Positions 54,075 through 62,495 of a DNA stretch of 64,000 nt are shown in pieces. Each line of letters opens with the position of its first letter. Position 1 is the first letter of the stretch. This stretch comes from Cellulomonas sp. (GTDB lineage: Bacteria; Actinomycetota; Actinomycetes; Actinomycetales; Cellulomonadaceae), in the NCBI RefSeq assembly GCF_015234515.1, contig NZ_JADGMY010000023.1, positions 556,366 through 620,365 on the forward strand. Direction: 5' to 3'. The notes below the pieces were generated by a model. The model had not been told where the DNA came from, searched no databases, and saw nothing but the letters and a program-made list of their open reading frames with translations. A program made the translations under genes and the position numbers.

Positions 54075-54545
54075 ATGACGACAACACGCCACCCCCACGC
54101 CCGCCCCTTCGACGACACCCCGCTGCCCGGCGCCGGGTTCGGGGAGTCCATCCGCCGGTACTTCGGGCGGTCGACGGTGTTCACCGGGCGCGCCGGACGA
54201 GCCGAGTACTGGAACCCCGCGTTCCTCCAGGTCGTCGTCGTGTGGGGCGGCGTGCTGGCCATGCGGGTGCTGGATGACGGCGGGGCTCCCGCCGGAGCCG
54301 TGCTCGTCGTCGGGGCGGCGACAGTGCTGTGGGCGCTGGTCACGGCGGTGCCGACCATCGCGCTGAACACCCGCCGGCTGCACGACCTGAACCTGTCGGG
54401 GTGGTGGCAGGTCGTCGCGCTGGCACCGTACGGGTGGGTGTTCCTCGTCGTCGTCGGGCTGCTCCCGGGGCGGCCGGCGGGGCAGCGGTACGACGCCGCC
54501 CGGCCCGCGTACGCGGCGTGCACCGGGTGCGAGCGGTGCGGGTGA
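54075..54545 (+). CDS. DUF805 membrane protein
   Basis: The 156-residue protein has the DUF805 pattern: YFGRSTVFTGRAGRAEYWNP near residue 30, three to four hydrophobic segments, and NTRRLHDLNLSGWW in the middle. DUF805 proteins are common small membrane proteins of unknown function. The C-terminal CTGCERCG contains three Cys that could bind a metal, which is not usual for the family. Confidence 0.8.
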   Translation: MTTTRHPHARPFDDTPLPGAGFGESIRRYFGRSTVFTGRAGRAEYWNPAFLQVVVVWGGVLAMRVLDDGGAPAGAVLVVGAATVLWALVTAVPTIALNTRRLHDLNLSGWWQVVALAPYGWVFLVVVGLLPGRPAGQRYDAARPAYAACTGCERCG

Positions 54546-54600
54546 GGGCCTCCGCGTTGCGCCAGGCGCTGTCGGCGACGGAGACCGCCCGCCGCCGATG

Positions 54601-54629
54601 GGGACCTTGGTCCCGTGACTACCTATCCT
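54601..54629 (+). promoter_or_regulatory. DevR/DosR-like box and -10 box of the histidine kinase gene
   Basis: GGGACCTTGGTCCC (54601-54614) matches the layout of the mycobacterial DevR/DosR site, GGGACT-WW-AGTCCC, with symmetric T-to-C and A-to-G changes. TATCCT (54624-54629) is a good -10 box 9 bases downstream, so the box overlaps the -35 position. This is the classic activator arrangement. Confidence 0.6.
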
Positions 54630-54655
54630 GAGGTGTACCGCACCAGGAGGTAGCC

Positions 54656-56332
54656 GTGAGGCAGGCAGTGGCCCGCGCCCGACCGCAGGACGACGTCAGG
54701 TCGGCCCTGCAGTCGGCGATCCTCGACATGGCGGGCGACCTCGACACCCGCAGCCTGCTCGAGCGGTTCGTCGCCGCGAGCACCAGCCTGACCGGCGCGC
54801 GGTACGGGGCGATCAACATCGTCGACGCGGACGGTGCGTCGGTCGAGTTCGTGCAGAGCGGCATCCCCGACGCCGTCGTCGGCCTGCTCGGGCACCCGCC
54901 GCACGCGTGGGGCGTGCTGGGCGTGATCCCCGACGAGGGCGTCCTGCGGCTCGACGACCTCACCCAGCACCCCGCCTTCCGTGGCCTGCCGCCGGGGCAC
55001 CCGCCGATGGGCTCGTTCCTGGGCGCCGCCGTGCGCGTCCGCGGTGAGCGCTTCGGGACCCTGTACCTCTCGGAGAAGGCGGGCGGGTTCGGCGCCGACG
55101 ACGAGGCGGTCGTCCTGTCGCTGGCGGCCGCCGCCGCCGTGGCCGTGCGCAACTCCCAGTCCTACGCGCTGGAGGTCCGGCGTCAGCAGTGGCTGACCGC
55201 CGCGCAGGACATCGCCACGATGCTGCTCGAGGGCGCCGACGCCGAGGACGTCCTCGAGCGGGTCGCCGGCGCAGCGGTGCAGGTCGCCGACGCGGACGTC
55301 GCCGCGATCGTCCTGCCCGGGGCCGACGAGGACGAGCTCCTGGTCGAGATCGTCACCCCCGCGGGCAGGGCGCTGGTGGGGGCCGACATGAGCGCCGAGC
55401 GGCGGGTCCGCGCCGCGTTCGACGACGGCATCGGGTGCCTCGTCGCCGACGCCGGCGCGGGCGACTCCCCGGCGCTCGTCGGGTACGGGCCGTCGCTGCT
55501 GGCGCCCCTGCACGCCCAGGGGCAGGGGATGGGGGTGCTCGTGCTGCTGCGGCGCGCGGGAGGCGTCCCGTTCACCGACGAGGACCTCACGCTCGCCCAG
55601 TCGTTCGCCCGGCAGGCCGCGCTCGCGTTCGTGCTCGGCGAGGCCCAGCGGCTGCGCCGTCACGCCGCCGTGCACGACGAGCGCACGCGCATCGCGCGCG
55701 ACCTGCACGACCTCGCCATCCAGCAGCTGTTCGCCGCCGGCATGCAGGTCGAGGCGCTGCGCACCGACCCGGCCGAGCCGGTGTCGGCGGAGGTGTCGCA
55801 GGTGCTGGAGGAGGTCGTCGGGCACGTCGACGCCGGCATCCGGCAGATCCGCGTCATCGTGCGCACCCTCGACGACCCGGGTGCCACGATCCCGCTGGTC
55901 CAACGGGTGGTCGCCGAGGTCGAGCTCGCGCGCTCGTCCCTCGGCTTCGCCCCGCACCTCAGCGTCCACGTGGACCACCTGCGCGTGGACCCCGTCGCCG
56001 GTGACCGGGTGCTCACCGCCGGCATCGACGACGTCGTCGCGCCCGGGCGCGCCAACAACGTCGTCGCGGTCGTGCGCGAGGGGCTGTCGAACGTCGCGCG
56101 CCACGCACGGTCGCGCGCGGTGTCCGTCCGGCTGACCGTGACGACCGGGGAGGCCGGGCAGGTGGTCGTCGAGGTCGAGGACGACGGTGTCGGCGTGCCG
56201 CCGGCGCGGACGCGCTCGTCGGGGACACGGAACCTCGCGCAGCGCGCGGAGGAGTCCGGTGGGTCGTTCGCGCTGCTGCGGCCCGCGTCCGGGCGTGGGG
56301 CGCTGCTGCGGTGGTCGGCGCCGCTGGACTGA
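54656..56332 (+). CDS. DevS/DosS-like GAF-GAF sensor histidine kinase
   Basis: The 558-residue protein starts at a GTG behind AGGAGG. Two GAF domains (about 25-170 and 190-330) are followed by a HisKA_3 domain (RIARDLHDLAIQQLFAAGMQ) and an HATPase domain (VVREGLSNVARHA, VEDDGVGVPP). In GAF1 the segment GLPPGHPPMGSFLGAAVRVR is nearly that of DevS, where the His of HPPM binds haem; here it is His115. It therefore probably senses O2, NO or CO. No response regulator gene adjoins, so it acts on a partner elsewhere, plausibly a DevR-like regulator. Confidence 0.88.
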   Translation: MRQAVARARPQDDVRSALQSAILDMAGDLDTRSLLERFVAASTSLTGARYGAINIVDADGASVEFVQSGIPDAVVGLLGHPPHAWGVLGVIPDEGVLRLDDLTQHPAFRGLPPGHPPMGSFLGAAVRVRGERFGTLYLSEKAGGFGADDEAVVLSLAAAAAVAVRNSQSYALEVRRQQWLTAAQDIATMLLEGADAEDVLERVAGAAVQVADADVAAIVLPGADEDELLVEIVTPAGRALVGADMSAERRVRAAFDDGIGCLVADAGAGDSPALVGYGPSLLAPLHAQGQGMGVLVLLRRAGGVPFTDEDLTLAQSFARQAALAFVLGEAQRLRRHAAVHDERTRIARDLHDLAIQQLFAAGMQVEALRTDPAEPVSAEVSQVLEEVVGHVDAGIRQIRVIVRTLDDPGATIPLVQRVVAEVELARSSLGFAPHLSVHVDHLRVDPVAGDRVLTAGIDDVVAPGRANNVVAVVREGLSNVARHARSRAVSVRLTVTTGEAGQVVVEVEDDGVGVPPARTRSSGTRNLAQRAEESGGSFALLRPASGRGALLRWSAPLD

Positions 56333-56354
56333 GGGGTGGGTGAGGGCTACGAGC

Positions 56355-56696
56355 TCATCTGCCCCCGAGTTCCGCGATGAGCCCGGGGATGCGGTGCGCG
56401 AGGGTCGCCCACACGAAGTCGGCCTGCACCTTGTCGTAGTGGTGCGCGATGAGGTTGCGCATCCGCTGGATCTTGACCCACTCCACCTCCGGGTGCTCCG
56501 CCTTGAAGTCGTCCGGCAGTCGCTCGACGACCGTCGACACCTTGATGACGATGCGCTCACCGGCGTTGCGCAGCAGCCGCCCCTGGGCGTCGTCGGCGAG
56601 GTAGGCGGCCTGACCGAGGCTGACGACGTGCGCCGCATCCTCCGCGATGGCCGCGAGGTCGTCGAGGAGACGGGTCACCTTGTCCGGTGCCGTCAC
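56355..56696 (-). CDS. hepT: HepT-like toxin (DUF86)
   Basis: The 113-residue protein has the HEPN motif RNLIAHHY (RX4HXY), the active site of HepT RNases and the target Tyr modified by MntA. Its start overlaps the mntA stop (GTGA). In the characterised system, MntA adds AMP groups to HepT and inactivates it. Confidence 0.9.
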   Translation of the reverse strand: MTAPDKVTRLLDDLAAIAEDAAHVVSLGQAAYLADDAQGRLLRNAGERIVIKVSTVVERLPDDFKAEHPEVEWVKIQRMRNLIAHHYDKVQADFVWATLAHRIPGLIAELGGR

Positions 56697-57151
56697 AGGG
56701 GGATCGCCTCGCGTCGGGCGTGCGCGCTCACGGCGCCGGCGACACGACCGGACACGACGTCCACCTTGGTGCCCAGGAGCTGCTCGAGCTCGTCCGTGAG
56801 GTCCAGGACGTCGACCAGGTCGGTGCCGTCGTCGAACGTGATCATCAGATCGAGGTCGGAGTCCGGGGTGTCCTCACCACGGGCGACCGAGCCGATCACG
56901 AGCGGGTCGTGACCGTGATGCCGCGCGACGGCATCGCGGACCGCGAGGCGGTGCCGGTCGAGCACCGCGGAGGGCCGGACGCGGAGGGCGGCGTCGAGGC
57001 GGGCGCGCCCCTCCGGGCTGATGCCGCGTCGCCCGGTCTCGACCGCTGCGATCACCGGCTGGGCGACTCCGGACCGCGCCGCGAGCTCACGCTGCGTGAG
57101 GCCGAGGCGCAGGCGACGGGCACGCAGCTCGGTGCCGAGGTGATCGGTCAT
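56693..57151 (-). CDS. mntA: MntA-like nucleotidyltransferase antitoxin with N-terminal XRE domain
   Basis: Residues 1-60 form an XRE-type helix-turn-helix (LRLGLTQRELAARSGVAQPV, then IAAVETGRRGIS). The rest is a minimal nucleotidyltransferase with the GSX10DXD motif (GSVARGEDTPDSDLDLM). The canonical MntA lacks the DNA-binding domain, so this protein can probably bind its own operator and silence the operon as well as modify HepT. The ATG sits right after a palindromic promoter. Confidence 0.85.
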   Translation of the reverse strand: MTDHLGTELRARRLRLGLTQRELAARSGVAQPVIAAVETGRRGISPEGRARLDAALRVRPSAVLDRHRLAVRDAVARHHGHDPLVIGSVARGEDTPDSDLDLMITFDDGTDLVDVLDLTDELEQLLGTKVDVVSGRVAGAVSAHARREAIPL

Positions 57152-57157
57152 GGACCG

Positions 57158-57178
57158 ACGATAGCGCGAGTGCTATCG
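57158..57178 (-). promoter_or_regulatory. mntA-hepT promoter and operator
   Basis: CGATAGC and GCTATCG (57159-57165 and 57172-57178) are perfect 7-bp inverted arms across 6 bases. TATCGT (57163-57158 on the minus strand) is a -10 box 7 bases before the mntA ATG, so the mRNA is probably leaderless. The dyad covers the -10 box, which would permit autorepression by the XRE domain of MntA. Confidence 0.6.
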
Positions 57179-57538
57179 CGCCGGGTCGGTCACTGGTCGA
57201 GCTCGGCCCGGCCCAGATGGTCGACGCCCGTCGAGGTCGGGTGCGCGTCGAGCCGTCCGGGCGCGGAGGTCCGGAGCGCACGAAGGGGCATCAGGGGCGC
57301 GCGACGACGTCCGCATAGCTGTTCACTGTCACGGGAAACAACCATGACGAGAGGTGAACCACCAAACCGCTGTGTGGTCGAGGCTGCCGTGAGCTGCTCG
57401 ATGGTGCACGGGTGCGCCCGCAAGCGCCGTGAGTGGTCCGTCGCGCCTGGGTGAGGCCCTGTGGACGACCCGGGCGACAGGCCGCTCCCGAGCGCTACGG
57501 TGTGCCCGGTTCGTCCGGTTCTGGCCAAGGGGGTGCGT
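57179..57538. other. Gap between mntA and the DUF6571-like gene
   Basis: I see no convincing gene, hairpin or repeat in this 360-bp stretch. It contains a locally less G+C-rich segment near 57310-57370 that may hold the promoter of the following operon. Confidence 0.4.
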
Positions 57539-59830
57539 GTGGATCTCGCGGTGCTGGAGCGTTCGCCGGAGGCCGGTGACGTCGATGCCGTCGACGGGTT
57601 GGTCGCTGGCTACGTCGCCCGCGCGGAGCGGTTCGCGACCCGGGCGGTGAATGTGCGGTCTGCCGGGGACGGGTTGGTGGCGGCATCCGTCGGGGAGTGG
57701 GCGTCGGCGTTGGGGGAGCGGTCGGTGCGGCTGGCGTCCGGGCTGGACGATGCCGCCGGCGGGTGCCGGCAGGTGGCGGGGGTGCTGGCCGGGTACGGGG
57801 CGGCGTTGCGGGGGTTGGAGCGGCGGGTGATGGCGGCCCGGGACGAGGTGGAGTCGGCGCGGATCCGCGCGGTGGCGGCGCGGGAGCGGTACGCGGTGGC
57901 GGCGTTGGCCGGTGGGGTGGGTGCCGTGCCGTGGTCGTGGACGGAGGTGCCGGCGTTCGCGCCGGTGCCGGAGGCGGCTGGTGAGCTGCGGGTGTGGCGG
58001 GCAGCGGTGGGGGATGCGGCGGCGGGGTTGCGGGCGTTCGTCGCGTGCTGTGACGAGCGGGAAGACCTGGACCAGGAGACTGCGGCGCGGTTGGTCGGGG
58101 TGGATGTCATGGGGGCGTACGCGCCGGGGACCGGGCTGGACGCGATCGTCGACGTGCCGTTGGTGCAGGCGTTGGCGGCGAGCGCGGCGGGGACGGTGAC
58201 GGCGGAGCAGCGGCGGGTGATGGCGACGTGGTTCGCGGAGGCTGCGGAACAGGTGAGCAACCACCCCGCGGACACCCAGACGCTCGCGGCGCTCACGGAC
58301 TTCCTCGATGCGTGGGGCGATGACGGCGAGCTGATGTCCGGGATCTTTGTCGCGATCGGCGGCGCCGGGGTGGTGCGGTTGCTGACGATGCTGGGCGAGC
58401 AGATGGTCGTCGGTGCGACGGACCGGAACTCCTCGCTCGCGGCCGCGGGGGGAGCGCTCCGCTCCGGTCTGGCGTCGGCGTCGTCGACGTGGTCGTCTGC
58501 CGAGGCGGCGTCGTACGCGGCCGACATGGTGCGGGTCGCGTCGAGCATGAACGGCACGCTGTCGGCGATCGGCTACGTCTTCGCGGACCCGCAGAGCGCA
58601 CGGATGAGCCAGACGTTCACCGTGGCGATGGCCGACCTGCTGGACGCCATCGAGCGAGGCAACGGCGGGCCATGGCGCGACGGGCCGGGAACTCCCGGCC
58701 ACGCGCTCGACACCATCGGACTGCTGTCGCTCGAGGGGGGTGGGGCGCACGACGCCGCGGCGCGGGTGTTCGAGACGCTCGGGGCGTACCCCCAGGCGGC
58801 GAGGGACTGGTTGACGGGGGAGGGGATCGACTGGTCAGCCCCGGACCAGGCCTTTGCCCTCGACCGGATCACGTACTGGTTCCATGACCGAGGCTGGGCC
58901 GTGGGTGCGTCCGACGGATTCGCCGGGATCGGTGCACTGTGGGCTGGGGTCCAGGCAGAACCAGGCAACCTCGCAGTGAACCGCCAGGTCGCAGCGATCA
59001 ACACCCACGTCCTCTACGAACTCAGCACCAACCGAGCGCTGGTGCCCGGCCACCTCTCCGCGCGCGGTGCGGAGGGCCTCGCCACCGCTATCGCAGGGCA
59101 GCTTCCTGGCCTCGTCGAAGTGGGCTTCGAGAGCGGCTTCTCCGAGGATGAGATCAGCCTGCGATGGCATGACGTCACGGTGCCGTATCTCGAAGGGACC
59201 GTCCCGACCGCGCGCATCTCTCGGGGCTGGCTCCGCCCCGTGCTCACAGCTGTGGCAGGAGAGGTCGAAGGTCGTCTCGTCCTGCATGGCGCGGCCCTGG
59301 ACTACCAGGTGCGAGTCCAGGCAGGAATCACCCACGGACCGGCATCTGCTGCGGCAGGCCTGGACGCTCTGGTCGCGGTGTGGGGTGGGATCGATGGAGC
59401 GACCTACTCAGCGGCCGAGGTCAAGCAGTACCTCCAGGACCAGCAGACCCGAGCCGCGCTCGACGTCGGCCGCCACGTGGTCGATGCGGGCGTCGCGCTC
59501 TCGCCCGTCGGCCCCCTGACGTCGATCGGCGTGGACGCGGGGCTCGACGCCCTGCAGAAGCTGGGTGAGTCCGCGCTCACCGGTGGTCCGCTCCCGAGCG
59601 GCACCGACTCGGCGGTGCCGCATGGGGTGGGATCGCTCGAGGAGTTCTTCAGCACGTCTGTGGCCGAGTACCGGCGCCTCGGTCTCTGGGACAAGTCCAG
59701 CGGCCATGCCGGGGACGTCTCGTCAGAGCCGGCGGACGACGTCGCTCGTGAGCTCGTCTCCGACTACGACCTCATCGTCGGCGCCATGCGATCGAGCGCG
59801 TCGGACGGCGTCAAGGGAGATACGACGTGA
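57539..59830 (+). CDS. Large DUF6571-like protein, WXG-type secretion candidate
   Basis: The 763-residue protein starts at a GTG with AAGGGGG 5 bases upstream. The first 200 residues are helical with Ala/Arg-rich heptads, like WXG100- or LXG-type domains of type VII secretion substrates. The middle (FLDAWGDDGELMSGIFVAIG, LRSGLASASSTWSSAEAAS, FETLGAYPQAARDWLTGEG) resembles DUF6571 proteins. No toxin motif is recognisable at the C-terminus. The next two genes encode a lipoprotein and a WXG100-like protein. Codon use becomes less G+C-rich after about 58800. Confidence 0.55.
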   Translation: MDLAVLERSPEAGDVDAVDGLVAGYVARAERFATRAVNVRSAGDGLVAASVGEWASALGERSVRLASGLDDAAGGCRQVAGVLAGYGAALRGLERRVMAARDEVESARIRAVAARERYAVAALAGGVGAVPWSWTEVPAFAPVPEAAGELRVWRAAVGDAAAGLRAFVACCDEREDLDQETAARLVGVDVMGAYAPGTGLDAIVDVPLVQALAASAAGTVTAEQRRVMATWFAEAAEQVSNHPADTQTLAALTDFLDAWGDDGELMSGIFVAIGGAGVVRLLTMLGEQMVVGATDRNSSLAAAGGALRSGLASASSTWSSAEAASYAADMVRVASSMNGTLSAIGYVFADPQSARMSQTFTVAMADLLDAIERGNGGPWRDGPGTPGHALDTIGLLSLEGGGAHDAAARVFETLGAYPQAARDWLTGEGIDWSAPDQAFALDRITYWFHDRGWAVGASDGFAGIGALWAGVQAEPGNLAVNRQVAAINTHVLYELSTNRALVPGHLSARGAEGLATAIAGQLPGLVEVGFESGFSEDEISLRWHDVTVPYLEGTVPTARISRGWLRPVLTAVAGEVEGRLVLHGAALDYQVRVQAGITHGPASAAAGLDALVAVWGGIDGATYSAAEVKQYLQDQQTRAALDVGRHVVDAGVALSPVGPLTSIGVDAGLDALQKLGESALTGGPLPSGTDSAVPHGVGSLEEFFSTSVAEYRRLGLWDKSSGHAGDVSSEPADDVARELVSDYDLIVGAMRSSASDGVKGDTT

Positions 59831-60543
59831 AGAACCAAACGACGTCACGCATGCACCGTCTGGCTGCGCCGCTGGTCTTGGCACTCGTGGTTCCGATCAC
59901 CGCGTCCGGCTGTGGCGAGGTCAGCCCGACGCCAGTGGCGACTGCCGATGTCCGATGGGCGCAGAGTGCTCCGTCGGGAACCATCGAGGACGATCCCTGG
60001 GTTCGCGCAGTCAGAGCAGGCGAGCTCGCCTACGCGACGGCGGTCAACAGCTCCAACTTCACCGATCGGTCCCTGGTCGGCACGTGGCGCGAGGACCACG
60101 TGCGTTGGTTCGCTCGCGCAGCCGCGCGGCGTCTCGATGAGGGCAGGGCCTTCGTCGTGCTCGGACCGCGGCCCTTCACGCCGCTCGCTGTCGACGTCGA
60201 ACCGTCCGGGACAAAGGCCATGGTGGTCGGCTGCGCCGACGACTTGGCGATCAGTCCCACAGCTGACGACGAGTACCCGGAGCCATGGCCGCAGGCCTTC
60301 GAATTCCGGCTCGAGCAGGGACCGGACGGCCAGCGGCGAATCACGGGCGCCGCGGGGCTGAGGGAGCCGTACACGCTGTCCACGGGAGAGGCACTCACCG
60401 ACGAGTACTGCGGTTCGGTGCCGATCGCACGCGGCACATTCGATCCGCAGCCCGATCCCCGGGCCCTAGGGGACCTGCGCGGCCGTGATCTCGTGACTCC
60501 GGCGGAACCGAGTCCGACGTTTGCGGTCGAGGTGCCCAGGTGA
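59827..60543 (+). CDS. Lipoprotein of the DUF6571-like operon
   Basis: The GTG start overlaps the stop of the previous gene (GTGA). The 238-residue protein has a signal sequence ending in the lipobox TASGC. The body has LAYATAVNSSNFTDRSLVG and a C-terminal region with two Cys that may form a disulfide. It has no known domain I can name. It could be the immunity or surface partner of the large protein, but that is a guess. Confidence 0.65.
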   Translation: MKNQTTSRMHRLAAPLVLALVVPITASGCGEVSPTPVATADVRWAQSAPSGTIEDDPWVRAVRAGELAYATAVNSSNFTDRSLVGTWREDHVRWFARAAARRLDEGRAFVVLGPRPFTPLAVDVEPSGTKAMVVGCADDLAISPTADDEYPEPWPQAFEFRLEQGPDGQRRITGAAGLREPYTLSTGEALTDEYCGSVPIARGTFDPQPDPRALGDLRGRDLVTPAEPSPTFAVEVPR

Positions 60544-60573
60544 CGCACTCACCTCGGGTTCAGGGGTGCAGCC

Positions 60574-60843
60574 GTGGTTGATCTGAGGGTCGACGACGGT
60601 GCCGTTGCCTCGTTTGCAGCCGTGGTCGGTGCTCATGCCGGAGTCGCGGGGGCGGAGTGCACCGCCGCCGGTCAAACCCTCGGGTCCGGCATCGTCCAGG
60701 ACGCCTTGGGCAATGTCTCCCTGGTGCTGACGGTGCTGGATCAGGCGCTGGCCGACGGGGCGGGTGCGCTCGCGCGCGACGCCCGGTCTAGCGCGCGGGC
60801 CTGGGAGTCCGCCGACGTCGGCATCGCGATGCGTGCCGTCTGA
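60574..60843 (+). CDS. WXG100-like small helical protein
   Basis: The 89-residue protein starts at a GTG. It consists of two long helices of Ala and Val with a central turn, the size and layout of WXG100 proteins, although the WXG turn itself is not visible. SARAWESADVGIA near the C-terminus resembles the export-tail region. It follows the large protein and lipoprotein by 30 bases. Confidence 0.5.
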   Translation: MVDLRVDDGAVASFAAVVGAHAGVAGAECTAAGQTLGSGIVQDALGNVSLVLTVLDQALADGAGALARDARSSARAWESADVGIAMRAV

Positions 60844-60927
60844 TGGCCGGGATCTCGCACCGTCGAGCGGGCCTTCAGCACGCGCCGATGCCGTCCAGCG
60901 AGTGCAAGACCTCCTCCGGTTACTGCG

Positions 60928-61827
60928 TCAGCAGTCGGGTGGTTTGGGTCTGTCGGTGCACAGGTCGGCGACGAGGCGGCTGGTGCGTTCTTCGACGGTG
61001 AAGGGTGGGGAGGTGGTCGTGGTGTTGGCGGTGCCGTTGATGTCGCGCCAGATGGGTGAGCCGTCGATCTGGTAGCGGCCGGTCCATTCGGCGTTCAGGG
61101 TGATGGTGCTGGTGCCGGGGTTCTCGTACTCGTGGAACACGTCGTGGTGGGGGTAGGGGTGGCCTGGTGAGGTGGTGGTCAGGGTGTGGCCGTCGCCGAA
61201 GTCGTAGGTCCAGCGGGTGGGGGTGGCCTCGACGGTGATGCCGTAGCCGAGCAGCTCGGTGCGCAGGGTGACCGGGGTGGGGTCGGTCGAGACGATGGTC
61301 TCGATGTTGATCAGGACCCAGCCGCGGTCGGGTTGCAGGGTCAGGGTGGGGGAGGGCAGGGGGAGGCGGCGGAAGTCGGCCTCGGTGAGTACGGGCAGCA
61401 GGTCGACGCCGCAGCCGCCCGGGTCGATGTCGTCCCAGGGGCCCCATGGCGAGGCAGGCGTGGGGCGCGTGTGCATCCACATGGGCATCACGAGGGTGTC
61501 GCCTTCCTCGCACTGGACGGCGGTGGTGGCCAAGTTGGCCCCGGGCGCACAAGTGCCGTCGGGGAAGCCCTTGACCCACATGCCGGCCGCCTCGCGGCAG
61601 TAAGGCGATCGTTCGTAGCCGACCAAGCGTTGCTCCGGCGGGATGCTCCGGATCTGCCGGGCCATCTCCTCGGTCTCACTTGCTGCCAAGTGCGCTGCAC
61701 CGTCGTTCCCGAGCGCAGCTTCAAAGTCCGGCGCCGCCGCAGCGGGTGTCACGACACCGACGAGCGCGAGGGTGACGACTACAGGCAGACCGAACCAGGC
61801 GAGTGCCCGCCGCCTCAACTGGCCCAT
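60928..61827 (-). CDS. Secreted protein with PKD-like domain
   Basis: The 299-residue protein has a signal peptide (GLPVVVTLALVGVVTPAAAA). The C-terminal third reads TRWTYDFGDGHTLTTTSPGH and VFHEYENPGTSTITLNAEW, the marks of a PKD beta-sandwich domain. Two pairs of Cys suggest disulfides. Its start overlaps the end of the preceding lipoprotein gene by 13 bases. The pair looks like a conserved secreted module in related actinobacteria. Function is unknown. Confidence 0.75.
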   Translation of the reverse strand: MGQLRRRALAWFGLPVVVTLALVGVVTPAAAAPDFEAALGNDGAAHLAASETEEMARQIRSIPPEQRLVGYERSPYCREAAGMWVKGFPDGTCAPGANLATTAVQCEEGDTLVMPMWMHTRPTPASPWGPWDDIDPGGCGVDLLPVLTEADFRRLPLPSPTLTLQPDRGWVLINIETIVSTDPTPVTLRTELLGYGITVEATPTRWTYDFGDGHTLTTTSPGHPYPHHDVFHEYENPGTSTITLNAEWTGRYQIDGSPIWRDINGTANTTTTSPPFTVEERTSRLVADLCTDRPKPPDC

Positions 61828-62387
61828 GGGGCGTCCGACGGGCCTACGTCGATGGCCTCGACGGTCCAGGATTCTGTGAATCGTAGTGCGAGCAGGAGTG
61901 CGAACTCGCCACCTTCACTCGCGCTTCCGTCAGGCCGCGTGTAGGGCTCCTGGCTCACGATCAGCGCCACCGTGTAGAAAGTCCCAGGATTGATCTCGGT
62001 CGGCTTCGACGACTCGACCAGGACCACTCCATCCGGATCTGGTCCGGTTTCCGTGATGTCGCTGGTGAAGCCTGCGCACGTTTGGCAATCTGGCGCTGTC
62101 AGGCGCGTCCACTCCGAGACGTCAGCCGTCGCGGAGGCGTGGTTGAGCACAGCTATGGCGTACCGCGCGGCGGCCTCGGCGCCGGTGATGTCGGCACTAC
62201 TCATCTCCGCCGGCAAGGGGGGCGCCGTAGTGGTGGCGCTCGATGTCGTCGTAGCAGCGACACTCGGTTCCGCTGTCAGTGTCGCCACCGCAGTCGATTC
62301 CGCAGGCACAGCGGGACCGGTGCACGCACCCAACATCAGCCCCACACCTGCGACGGCAGCGAGCCGCCTGCGCCTATGCATCCTCAT
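61815..62387 (-). CDS. DUF6318-like lipoprotein
   Basis: The 190-residue protein has a signal sequence with the lipobox LGAC, a Thr/Ala-rich linker, and a body with EAAARYAIAVLNHASATADV and TAPDCQTCAGF, which match DUF6318. The two Cys in CQTC are typical. The start is uncertain: the ATG at 62387 or 62381, or a GTG at 62411. It is co-transcribed with the PKD-like protein. Confidence 0.65.
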   Translation of the reverse strand: MRMHRRRRLAAVAGVGLMLGACTGPAVPAESTAVATLTAEPSVAATTTSSATTTAPPLPAEMSSADITGAEAAARYAIAVLNHASATADVSEWTRLTAPDCQTCAGFTSDITETGPDPDGVVLVESSKPTEINPGTFYTVALIVSQEPYTRPDGSASEGGEFALLLALRFTESWTVEAIDVGPSDAPWAS

Positions 62388-62495
62388 GCCGGAAAAGTAC
62401 CGGTTCAGCACCTCCAGGGGTGCAGGTCGGTTCGACCTGTGGACAAGCGATCCGATCCATCACGGATGCCTTCAACGGTCCCGCGCGGCACCGAG

